Positions 27,247 to 38,834 of a stretch of DNA of 55,756 bases are shown here, one piece after another. Position 1 is the stretch's first letter. Each line of letters starts with the position of its first letter. Source of the DNA: Dissophora ornata. Its lineage: Eukaryota > Mortierellomycota > Mortierellomycetes > Mortierellales > Mortierellaceae. The DNA is taken from the NCBI GenBank assembly GCA_025201705.1, contig MU616688.1, positions 1 to 55,756 on the forward strand, written 5' to 3'. A program made the position numbers and the translations under genes. The notes beneath the pieces are model-generated. The model did not search any database. It saw nothing but the letters and a program-made list of their open reading frames with translations, and was not told the origin of the DNA.

Positions 27247-30188
27247 TTACTTCGAATCCCTAGAACTACTACTGGCTGCAGTTGTAGCATAAGGATCATA
27301 CAGTTCTGTGGATTTCGGTGGTCGACGGTCAACGTCATATACAACCTGAAGCCCTTCTTCACCACCACGGCCACTCATTGCAGCAACGCGCATCCGCCAG
27401 GATTGCTGTCTCTTCAGACCCGTCGTCGGTTCATGAGAGTCCTGTTCGGGGTGCGGCTGTAGCTGTGAAGTTGGGGGCCGTTGAGATCTCTGCTGCTGGT
27501 GGTAATGATGATTGTGAGGGCGCTGCTGCTGCTGTGTGATCTGGTTCATATGCGACTGCTGTTGTTGTTGCTGTTGACGCGGCAATTGCTGTGGCACAGA
27601 AATGGCCTGTCGATAAGGTCTGTACCCAGTAGAAGCTGGGTAGGGCCGAACGGAAACTTGGAATAGTCCAGGTTCCTCCTCGTCGCTACCACCCTCCGCC
27701 ACTCGCTGTCGCTCTTCCGGTATTTCATACTCCGAGGCAACGCTCGCATGATAAAAATCACAACATCGTGTTGGTGGCGACGACGACGACGGTTCCTGCA
27801 CATGTCCCTGGCGATCATACGTAGTAGCAGCAGTAACATGGGTATGATGAGAACCAGAAGAACGCTCGTACCTAGATGCAGGACGGCCAGGACAGGAGAC
27901 ATGAGAACTACCGTGGTGATGTGGTTGCTGCGGCGGTGTCTGATGCTGATATCCTGAATGATAGTAGTGACCCTGGCCTTGGTGCATGCCAGGTGGTCGT
28001 CTGTTCACCTCGCCTCTTGTCTGGTATTGTCCTTGCTTTTGATGATGAGGATAATTGTACGACTGATGCTGACCTGTATATCCGCCCTGAGGGCCGTTCC
28101 TAGCCTCTGTTGCAGGTGGATACGAGCGGTTTTGGTGATTGGTACCACCAAGAGAAAAGTGCGGGGAGTAGTGATTATTGTAACTCTCTCCGCTTTGACA
28201 GGAATAGCAAGGATCCAACCGCGAATTGACAGAATATCGATGACCTTGGGGGTCAAAATGCTGATATACAGGATGCTGGTACTGGTGCGGCAGATGATGG
28301 GATTGAGAATGAGTTTGTGGGTAGTGGTGTGTTGGATAGCCTCCGTGATGACGTGGAATGTTGGTAGGGCAGATGGGCAGCTGCATACTTCCCTCACATC
28401 TACAGTCGCAATGAAGAGACGGTTGTCTTCCTCGCTGATGATCTTGGTAGTGATGGCGACCAAAATAGTCATATCCCACTGCTGCGCCAGACGACGATGA
28501 AGATGACCTAGTCCGAGGACCGCTCGATGAGAGGTGGTGGCCAGCACTCGATCCTGGACTGTGGAAGCTACTTGACGAAGAACAGGAGGATGCAGCAGAA
28601 TCCGACCGGACGCTCATAGCAGCTCCTGATGATGACGAAGAGGCTGTCGAGCTCGTACTCGTCCGTCTCCCCAGCAACTCCTGCGTTCCCGTGCCGCTGT
28701 GTTGCCGCGACATCACTTTGACCGACTCGCGGTGAATATCGTCCATCTCTACTGGTCCCCTTGTCCTTGCTCCTTCCTCTATCCGCGAAACTGTTTCTTC
28801 CAAACAGCCCGGTGGTTCTGCACTGCAGCAACCGTTTTCGTCCTGGCAGAAAATGCGCGCTCGAGCCTCGGCGTACTCCTTCTCACGTTGTTCCATCGAC
28901 ACAGCTCGTCGACTGGAACCACTGCTACCGCTAATACTACTGGAACAACTATCGGCAGATCGTGCTTCACAGGCGCTACCGGGGCGAAGTTGACATCGCT
29001 TTAGAACCTTGATGGCCTTGATCGAAGGTTCTGTGGACGACTGCCCTCCTTCTTTCTCGTCGGCTTCGTCTTCTTCCTCGACGAGGTCACAGAATCGTAG
29101 GATCGGACTAACAGAGATAAGAAGACGTCGTGTTAAAAGATTGGTGGCGCTGGGCAACTCAAGAAAGTATACACGATTGAGATTGTGACTATTGGGGAAG
29201 GCAAAAAGATATGGCGCTCTAGACTCTACGCTGACTTACATGGCAGAATGCTCAGTCTTTGATAGGGTGATCCTCTTGTGTAGTGGATCGACTTTACGGG
29301 CGAGCTGAAAGTAGATTGCAGAACGATGGATCATCATCCGATAATACGAGTTGAGCCATGGAAACTCTAGTTCCTCCTGGCTATCAACAAAATACATTTG
29401 CAGTATGAGTTATTGTTGAGTCAACAGGAATCATTTCCCCTCCCCCTTTTTCCATTATTGTCCACACGAATCGGTTGCTGTACAACCTACCTTGTATTCT
29501 CGATGAAGTTGCAGAAATCTCGGTCGAGTTTCAACAGAAACAGTCGGTCCTGGCGTTTCTTGAGAGCCATTACTAGAATCTCGTCCAGAACCCCCTCTCC
29601 CGCTGCCTGATAAGCACAAGATGATACAGCAGCAGCAGCAGCAGCAGCAGTTGCAGGGCACTGTGCTTGTTCGCTAACACTCATGGCTTCAAAACAATGT
29701 GTTGCAATTTGCATTGACGCATCGTTGTCATGTGTAGGACAATCTTCAATTGGTGGCAAAGGAAGGCGGCTGTTGTCTTTGGTTTCCTGTTCTTGGTGGT
29801 GTTGTGCGCACGAGACTCTGTCCTTGCTTAGCTCTACATCATGCTCAGCCCCTTTGTTCTTGCCGGGCTAAAAACACACACACACGCACACACGAGCACA
29901 AACAACAACAACGACAGCAACCACAACGACAACAACAGTAGAGAGGGGGTCAGATATAAACATGGGAAATTGGTGGCGAACATGGAGAGAGAATGAGCGA
30001 AAGCAAAAGACAGCGCCTTCTCTCCTTTGTCTTCCCCACGGCTTCGAAATGGTATACGAGGCGGGCATCAGGATTTTGCTTCCATGGCACCTCAGGGGCC
30101 AGGACAGAGAGAAGGAATAGCGTCGCAGTATATGTACCTGGCGCCGTTCCGTAGCTGGGTCGCTGGTGATATGGCTGTTGTCGGACAT
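27247..30188 (-). CDS. R3H-SUZ domain RNA-binding protein
   Basis: Four exons (30188-30138, 29867-29491, 29380-29240, 29107-27247) join to 809 residues. The R3H domain lies at about 112-190: LDEILVMALKKRQDRLFLLK, DRDFCNFIENTSQEELEFPW, LNSYYRMMIHRSAIYF, with the R-x3-H pair at R157/H161. An acidic/basic SUZ-like stretch follows (PILRFCDLVEEEDE). The long tail is Ser/His/Gln/Tyr/Pro-rich and looks disordered. R3H-SUZ proteins (R3HDM1/2, Drosophila Encore) bind single-stranded RNA or DNA; a cytoplasmic mRNA role is inference. The 51-nt first exon comes from frame and splice logic: an open frame without ATG runs to a TAG acceptor at 29868, and the first in-frame ATG with a GTACAT donor upstream is at 30188. 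The 270-nt intron carries a TG repeat just before its acceptor. An alanine run (29620-29655) is a GCA/CAG-type repeat. Confidence 0.85.
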
Positions 30189-31628
30189 GACAAAATGAAG
30201 GGGGGGGGGAAGGAACACTGGTTGGGCCGGAAAAGGCGAATTTTTTACCCAACGAGATAAGGTGTGCGATTTCCAATAGGGAAGTGTGAAATAAAGGAAA
30301 CTTCCTTCGGAGTATGGTCTTGAAAGACCGAACAGCAGATGGAAGATATATTAACAAGTCAGGGGAAGACAGAAGGCAGTCTTGAATGAAGGCGAATTCA
30401 TCCACCACCAAATGTGTAATGCATGGAATGCAAAAAGATGTTCCGAAATTGATTTGAAGGGTGCAGTTGTGCGCGGGCTGAGATAAGGTCAGGGGTAGGA
30501 ACGCGAGTTATGAGAGCTGTTCTACCATAAGAAAGAAGCAATCACTTAGAGAGGGGGGACTGTGGGCTGAGTATTTTACTCGCTGGGCGTGAAAAATGAA
30601 CAGCACTGTTATTTCAATTGCTTGTTCTAATTGCGAGATGTTTGCATAAATGGTGATAGAGTGACAGACAGAGAACGTGGAGCAAAACTAGGCAAAAGCA
30701 CCTTATTGGCGAAATAGGGAAGAAAGTGTCAAGAAAAACTAAAAGACTAGAAAAAGGTAGAAGACAAACGAACTCTTTTAAAGTCGGTGCTAATGGACCG
30801 AGAGAATCAAATCGAAGAGTGAGGAACATTCAAGAAAAATAAAAATCACGTCAATTGCCAAAAGCCAACGCGCAGTCATTCATTTTCGGCTTTTGGCTCT
30901 CCCAGAAGGCTAAAGAACCCGAAAGAATAAAGGGTTGCCGGCAAAAGGTTTGAGGTCACGATCAGGGTCAAGGTCAAGGAAACGGTGAGATCTGTATATT
31001 GCCGTTTTTTTTCCACAACGTTCCATGTGTGCCTTTGCCATTTATTCAGTGACACGTCTCACTCTGCTCGTCGCGCTCTTGTTGATTGTTGCTCTCGGGC
31101 TATATATTACACTGATCCAAGTACAAAAGGGGTTTGAGTGGAACATGGCCATGTGGATCTCACTCGCTCCCAATCTTTACTCCAACAAACCCTGTGCGTG
31201 CATGCTCAATTTCAGTTATCCAATGCGCCCACGGGAAAAAAAAAAAAGAAAAAATCATTCATGGACCTCCTTTTCCTCACATCCCAATTGAATCTTTCCT
31301 TTTTTCCAAAAAGAACGATCGAGACACTCCAATCCTTATTTGCAATTGCATTTTTTCTAGGTCGCGCGTGGGATCTTAAGCATTTCATTGGTCCACCCAG
31401 ACGCGTCTGCTTGTCTTCTTTTCTATCCTACCATCTATTTTTTCTTTTTTGTGTCAGGGCGGGGTAAGAAAGAACAAATAGGTCAGAGCTGAGTTAAACT
31501 GCATGCACTTTTTTTTATTCGCATAGATCAAACAATAAGAGCACAGCAAAGAAGAAGAAGAAAAAAAAATACCGAGAAAGTAACAACACGACAAAAACAA
31601 GTACAGCAAAAATAAAATAACAAAAAAA

Positions 31629-31659
<31 letters not shown>

Positions 31660-32075
31660 CAGAGACTTTGGAAAGACAGAAACAAAGTAGCGAAATCAGG
31701 AGGAGAAAGCGAGAAGCGAAAAGTAAGGCGACAATCAACCAAAAGAATGGCTACGAGTTGTAAAGGGAAGAGGAGTAACGTGGTATAAAAAACATCTGAC
31801 GTTGTGCGTGTTTTCCCCCCTGAATTTTTTTAGAATTGCCTGACTGTCTTGGTTTGGTTGATTGAGCAAACAAAAATGAAATATTGATTAAAGTATACAT
31901 ATAGAGATATAGCGTTATAAGTTGTGCAGAGAGAGGGCTCAGAATGGAGTTGGGTGGTCGATGGTCAGTGCCTTTCAGAGTCAAGGGGTTCAAGCGACGA
32001 TCGTAAAGTAAATAGAAAGATCTGCCTTTGGAATTCGCTTGGTTGGTTGACTGGCAAGACGGAAAGTTGCTCTTG
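30189..32075. other. Intergenic region between the R3H and Con7-like genes
   Basis: About 1.9 kb. It should hold the R3H promoter (minus strand, just above 30188) and the 3' UTR of the Con7-like gene (just below 32076). It contains A- and GA-rich simple sequence at 31556-31665 (AAGAAGAAG-A9, A15, then an AG repeat). No open frame has family resemblance. Confidence 0.6.
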
Positions 32076-33940
32076 TTAAAATCCCATAGGGTGTTGATGG
32101 TGTAACTGTCCTTGGGGGTGATGTTGCGAGTGCTGGTTCGGGTGCGCATGTGGGTGTGGGAGTTGATGTGGCTGATGATGGGACATTGGATGCATTGCCA
32201 TAGGGTGAGCGTGCATTCCCGTCAGTATTTGGTCGCAAAGCTGAAATTGATTCGGGTTCTGTGTTTGCTGGTGTTGGTGTTGGTGTTGTTGGTGTTGCTG
32301 GTGTTGCTGCTGCTGTACTTGCTGTTGATGGTGATACACTGCCACCTGCTTTGCTGCCTCTTCCTCGGCTTTCTTTTGGCGTCTCCACGCTTTTCGAAGT
32401 TCCTTGAATTCTTTAAAATCAAAAATAGAAGAGGTAGCGCACAAGAAGACGATTAGTCCTGTGTACATCACTAAAATATCATATGCAAACACATTTGCAG
32501 GATATCTTTTAAGTCAGTTGCTCACCGGAGGGATGCCGTTTGGATCCATGCTTTTGCATATTCACGTGTGCGTTGAGATGGTTGAGAGTGCCGTATGCCT
32601 TTTCACAATCTGACCAGCTGCAAACATAGAGTCGCTCAATCTCATCGAATCGTCGGCGAGGTCTCTTTTTCGTGTTCACGCCCGAGAGCGGTACGAAAGA
32701 GTACGTCTTAGCCCCGCCGTTCTGTCCGCTCTCAGCATCAGTAATCCATGTTCCTGCCATGGTTCCTTGATGCTGTGCCTGATGCTGCGGTGGTGTGTAC
32801 TGGTGTGGATTCACGGCAAGCGGTTGTGGGTATGGTGAGCTGCTAGGCGAGGACATTTGTGATGGATGGTGAGGGTGGTGCTGATGAGGATGATGAGAAT
32901 GATGGTGTGATGGCATATGTGCCTGTTGTTGGAGAGTCATTGCGTCCATATATCCGATCAACGGAGAGGACCGAACCATGCCCTGGACACCTGCTGGAAC
33001 CTGACTGATACCGCCTACAAGGCCACCCTGTGGGAATGGACTGCCCATGAGTGGACTTGATCCAGAGTTCTCGGGACTTGTCAAGCCATTCATCAGTAGA
33101 CTGGAGCTGGTGTCGATTGATGGCACGAATGGGTATGTGACACGTCGAGCATAAGTTTGATTCATATTGCCGTTGATGTTGGACGTCGTCATTGTCGTTT
33201 GAGCCATCATTGTGTGTTGTTGGTGTATAGGCGATCCGTGACGGATGAAATCGCTGTGCTGAAGCCTTGAAGAGTCATCGATAAAGTGATCCTGCGAATA
33301 AAGATTCACCGGAGGAGGAGCATCTGTTGCTTGTTGCCTTTTTTTCCATATGTAAAGAGAGAAGAGTCAGGTTAGCGACTGGTTCGCGTTGCAGGTCACA
33401 TTAATGCTCCTCGAAGCAGAGAACGGTTTTCTCTGCTCAGTTATTGAATAACGTTCCACCAATAGATTAAAATAACGACTGAGCATATGTGGAAGAACAA
33501 AAGGCTCAATAAAGGACCACTGTCAAACGACATTAAAGGTCGACGAGGACAAGTTATACGTGCGATGGAAATGCAATCGTGTTCTTATCCTTTCCAACTG
33601 CATGTATACGTCATTTGCAAAGGGGAAAAGCAAAACAAGGCGATGATGGAAGAGATAAGGTGTAATAAGACAATGGATAGAGAGCCGGAGAAGGGAGGGG
33701 CGGCGAGGGGAAATTGGCATATTGCTAATCTTTAAAGACGCGTGCTTGGGATGCAGGCACAACAGGGAAGATGGTTATGGAGGACCAAGGGTACGGGGTA
33801 ATGTCAAAGTCGAACCAACGGCACTTTCTGGAGCGGGGTGATATGGGAAAAGGAGAAAAAAACTTGGATCAAGTTGGTCGAGTGGAGTATTAAGTCTCCC
33901 CAGCAATTGCGGCAAGGTGCTCACTTTCGTCAACTTACAT
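32076..33940 (-). CDS. CON7: Con7-like C2H2 zinc-finger transcription factor
   Basis: Two coding exons (33337-32526, 32410-32076) plus the first two bases of the start codon at 33940-33939 give 382 residues. The single C2H2 finger at 238-264 (C240, C245, H258, H264) lies in the hallmark context KKRPRRRFDEIERLYVCSW, then EKAYGTLNHLNAHV, KRHPSEFKELRKAWRRQKK, which matches Magnaporthe Con7 and relatives. The rest is Gln/His/Ser/Pro-rich. Con7 regulates morphogenesis and cell-wall genes in ascomycetes; the role here is inference. The open frame has no ATG near its 5' end. The exon begins with one G after an AAAAAAAG acceptor, and a GTAAGT donor 601 nt upstream directly follows AT, so splicing would create ATG. 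The upstream exon has an in-frame stop near 34030 and no other in-frame ATG. Confidence 0.88.
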
Positions 33941-35080
33941 TGTGATTACAATTATTGTTATGAAAAAGGAAAGGGGAGAACGTTTCTCAATTTTTAATAT
34001 TATTCCGGGGCTCTGAGTTCAATCAATCCCTGGCAGTCTAAGATCCGTTGTCTGAGAGGGAAAATATACAGGTTTTGAGGGTTAGTCAAGTGGGTTCTTC
34101 CATCGTTGTTACTTCTGCATGAGAAGCTCTCTGAGTATAGTAGCTAATCAGGCCACTCCATGTCTGCGGGCCGAATGCTGTGGCGAATGTGTGTGTGTGA
34201 TGTCGTCGTCGAGAGGTGAGAAATCATTGCGACAACAGACGTAGACAAAGAAAAGGGGGAAAGGGAAAAGGAAACTGGGAAAGCCGATGAAGGAGAGGGG
34301 GGAAAGGGTATTGTCCTATTGATCCGTGCCTTCTTTCTGTCCGCTTGGACGTCATGTTCCCTTCTTAGCCGACTATGACGACTAGCAGGGATACGTGGAC
34401 ATTGTCCAATCTTCCCCATCTGTCTCCTAGTTTCCTTCGACAGGCAAAAAAGAGATTTTCGCTGAAAAAGATCAGCCAAGGAACCTGGCAAAAAAAGTCC
34501 ATAAAGAACGATTTTCAGATATGCCTTGGCAGACGGGATACATGAAGGAGCGCTGTTTCATGCCTCCATCCGCCTCGGATCAACTCCAATCAACAAAGGC
34601 AACAGGGATATTCCTTGTTACATGCCGAAATTACGCATCACAGGACACACAAAGATGTCCTGCCTCACTATCGACAGTCGAGCGCGATCTTAGGCTTCCA
34701 CGGATAAAAAAAAATGGGGTGAAAATGCGAGGATGACGTTGATGTTGATGGATGATAGAGGAGTGGCACAATAATATCATGACGACCTTGATACCCCCGT
34801 CCTAATGCTCCCGTGAATTGAAGATGAGGAAAACTGGCTGTGAGGATGCTTTATACCTGTTGAGATCTAATATATGGATTCGTGAGAGGGCAATTCGGGT
34901 CTTTGATCTTTTAAGTGACTTGGTGCGAGAACTGGTGAGATGGTGAGGTGAGCGGTGATGGTGTGCTAGTAGGAATGGTTGTGGAAGGGGAAGATTGACT
35001 CGTACCAAGGGGTTGATAGTTGTGAGTGACAGCGGGGAGAACAGTCTAAGCAAACGTTGGCTTTGAATACTCTCGGTAAG

Positions 35081-35123
35081 GAGAAAGAGAGAAAGCGAGA
35101 GAGAGAGAGACAACGATGGCGAT

Positions 35124-35178
<55 letters not shown>

Positions 35179-35180
35179 AA
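35081..35180. repeat. GA microsatellite
   Basis: About 100 bp of near-pure purine AG repeats, broken by CAACGATGGCGATA and a few AA steps. On the opposite strand this is a TC tract facing the Con7-like gene. Confidence 0.85.
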
Positions 35181-37630
35181 CAAAGATAAAAAAAAGAAGA
35201 ATGCACAGAAGGAGGGAAAAAATAAGAAAGTCAGTTCAGGACGATGATGAAGGCTACCTTTTAAGCAATTCTCGCATACAGGGTTAGCATTGTTTTCAGT
35301 TTTGCTTTTGTAGACTAGCATTGTTATTGTTATTATTTCCAATGCCAGTTTTTTTTCAATACTCAACTCCCATGTCAATCGATAGTCACTGAAAACTCAA
35401 GAGCCGCGAGCATCGTTTGCCGCCTCGACAGATGCCAAGTGCGCCAGCAGTGTGAAAGGTACACGGTCCAGCAATTATTTATTTTGCGTATAAAAAGTGT
35501 GTATACGCCAATCTATGCTTCCCTTTAGAGATGGGTAAATGAAAAGTGCCTTTTATTCAGTCCCGTCCATGCAAACGTCAGGACAAAGGCCATAATATAT
35601 ACAACAGAGTAGAGGTCAAATATCCGTGGTTTACAAACATCCAGGCAATCGTGCCATTGCCCCTTACACTGGCTCCCTTCCTTCTCCGAGCGATACCGAT
35701 GGCCATTGCTCAGCCGGGTTGCCTCACAGGCAAAGACGATGTGCTCACCCTATGTGTACCTGCAGAGTGGCATGATTGGCGTGCCTGCTCCAGTGAATTA
35801 AAGTAGGAAAATGACGAGAACGAGCACAATTGGCATTTGACACCGACGAGGAAAAGAGAGGGAAATTATGGACATGGCAATGAAGGGATTAACGGTGTGA
35901 GTGTTGCTCAAAATGCTTGTGCCCCGGAATCAAATGTTTTATTGCAATTTACAATGAATAACCCAGGCTGAGAACCCGCTGTAGAAAGATCTTCTGTGCT
36001 GAAATGAGAAGCAACGAAGAACGGGGACGACGAGGGACGGGGACAAGGGTGGATTGTGAGCCTTGAGAGCCGGCAAAAAAAAAAAAAAATTGTTGATTTC
36101 ATGGATTAACTTGGGTTACCTTGACCCACACACTACCATGCCCACTGTCCAACAGTCCATATTTCACGGCCAACGCTCAACAACAGTTCCTCAAACAGAG
36201 CTTGGGTATGATGCATTTCGTAGGCCAAGAGCAACGCTTTTAACCTTTCTATCCCGCGCTGCGAACCCCCCGCCTTGTGTGGTCACTTGATTGGCATCAC
36301 GACGCCCTTCATCCTTCGTCCACTTTTCTTTTTTTTTTTGTGTTTTTGCATCGCGAAAAAAAGTCGAAACTCGAACAAAGAGAGTACCAGGGCTTACTGG
36401 GGCCTCACCCGAATACGCTCACCCGATTTCATATGCTCTCGAATTTCTTAGTCTATTAGATGGTGATTGCCACACTGCCGGCTCTCACGCTCAGTCAACG
36501 TGAGGCAGGCCCCTACCTCCATTTTTGTCACTTTTTTCAACGTGATATTGGCACCCGGCGAAAACGAAAGGGGCTCGTGGAGTGGCCGTGGGTGAGTTGA
36601 AGATCTTTGTTGCAAACCGGCGAAACTCCAAAAATAATCGCCGGAAAGCACGCTAGTTTTACAAAGATCGCGCTGCTCAAGAGTCCCAAAATAAAAATAC
36701 GCGGATACGCAGAGATGCGTCCGGCAGACTTGCTAGAATAGCAAAGGTAACCCGATGCTCACGCGCAGAGGATGCTGGCTGGCTGTGGTCATTGTTGTTT
36801 GTTTCCGGCATTTTTTTTCTTTCTTTCTTTCTTTTCCCCCGCGCTCAGAAAACAACCCTGCGCTGCAGTCTGTGTGATAAATTGTGAACATTGCTGTGGG
36901 GAGGAGCATTTTTATTTTTATTTTTTATTTTATTTGATTTGATTTGATTTCATTATGGTACTCGATGCGCGATCACAGACGTAGTTGTGCTGGCACCCGG
37001 AGAGTTGGGCAGAGGAAAGTGACAGGTACACTGCGTTTTTATTCAATGTACCGCAACAGTCAGGATGCATAGAGTGCCTCAAGGCTGAATAATAATGCTG
37101 CAGTACACTCACTCTCCTTTATGTCGCCGTCGAGGTGGGACAATCTAGTCAAATTCTGCGTGCGATAAATATACACGTCGTCGTATTTTCCCCCGTCTCC
37201 CGTGGCATCTGAGGACTTCATGCTGTAAGGGAGCAGGGAGAGAACAACAGGACCCCTACATGATGAGCCATCATCTGCATAATGCGAATAATGCGACTGA
37301 GTAGGCTATGTCAATGGCGGCTCTACTGAGCGCCATTCTATGTTTGCCTTGAAGTGATGGAAGAGTCATCCGGGAAGGTTACACCGGTTCGTCATCCTGC
37401 AGGTGCTTTTTTGAGTTTGTTGCGTTTGAAGACCAGGAGCTCTGGTAAAGTGAGCAAGAGAGACAAGAGACAGAAGGGGGGGAGGACCATGAAAAAAAAA
37501 ACTTTCTTGCCAGAGAGGAACGGCACACATGTGTGTTGTGTTACCGTCTTGGATAAATGAATACGCAAATCACTCTTGTCGCATCTGCAAGCAAGTCGGC
37601 AGCACGATCATCGCAATGATAACACGCAGG

Positions 37631-37648
37631 CAACAACAACAACAACAA

Positions 37649-37701
<53 letters not shown>
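37631..37701. repeat. (CAA)n followed by A52
   Basis: Six to seven CAA units run directly into 52 consecutive A (37650-37701). It is the longest homopolymer in the window. It could be a plain microsatellite or the tail of a retroposed sequence. Confidence 0.9.
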
Positions 37702-37702
<1 letters not shown>

Positions 37703-37985
37703 AGGGACACCACGCATCAACCTCTCATTCGCTCTGGGGTCTTTCTTTTTCCACAACAGGGATAGTCAACAATAGGAGACAAAACGGCTTGTTTACGTCC
37801 AGGGCTGGAGCGAAAGAGGGTGGTCCGCCTCTCGCTTCCTCTCAGTTCTCATTAACAACATAATGTCCGTCCGTCGAAATAAACCATTACCGGTATCTGT
37901 GCAATACTTTGCGTATGTCAAGATGTTGCGCAGGGGCGCAAATGCGGTTTCCCTGGCTATTCATTAAATTGCGCAGAGAAACGCG

Positions 37986-38049
37986 CCGAATTCACTTTTC
38001 ACACGTCCTTCCCAATTCCCTGACCGAATTCACTTTTCACACGTCCTTC
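37986..38049. repeat. 26-bp direct repeat, spacing 38 bp
   Basis: CCGAATTCACTTTTCACACG followed by TCCTTC occurs at 37986-38011 and again, identical, at 38024-38049, separated by 12 bp. It looks like a recent local duplication. Confidence 0.85.
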
Positions 38050-38748
38050 GTCCCTGAAACGCCCCGCTCTCGTTCTCCCTCTCCAACTTTTTTTTGTTTA
38101 TTTTCTCCAACAGAGGATGACATGGTAAGGTTTCAACGACAGTGTAACCCTCCAATGTATTTCAGCGCAAAAGGCTTAAACAGCGAACAACAATAAATGT
38201 GCCCAGTGGTATATGTAAGAGTACAAACGAAAGGCGTCCAACTAGACATGACCAAAGAATGTTTTTTTTTGTCTTTGCTGTGTGAGTTTGGAAGGTTATG
38301 TGTATATATATCTCAAGTTGTACAATGCCCATTGGCGAATCGTTCCATCCCAGCCATATGCGCCAGTGTCTCTCCCTTCCACGCATCCACCCACCGTGTG
38401 AAGAGAAAGGGGAAAACGGACGCCGCCACTGTCTTCTCTACACTCTACTTTTCCGTCAGCTATTGTTGGGTATGTTCTGACGCAACAATTTATTCCGTAA
38501 ACCAGTGATTCGTGATCCGATGTTCCGACAGGAAGAAAAAAAAAAAGATAAGGTAAAAAGGAAAGATGACCTCAATGCCTTTTCTTCAATCCTCCAGGGG
38601 CGAGGGTACTGGGGATCGTTGTTACAAGTGTATTAACAACCGAAAAACATGCGCCTTGTTTATTGTGGTGAACGAACCGCAATAGAGACATCACCCCCGG
38701 ACATGGACGGGGAATTAACAAAACAAAGCAAATTGGAAAAAAAACCAC

Positions 38749-38834
38749 CTCTCTCTCTCTCTCTCTCTCTTTCTCCCTCTCTCTCTTTCGCTCTCCCTCC
38801 CTCTCTTCTCTCTCTCTCTCTCTTTCTCTCTCTC
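38749..38834. repeat. CT microsatellite
   Basis: About 85 bp of CT repeats interrupted by TTT, CCC and CGC steps; the strand-inverse of the GA tract at 35081-35180. Confidence 0.85.
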
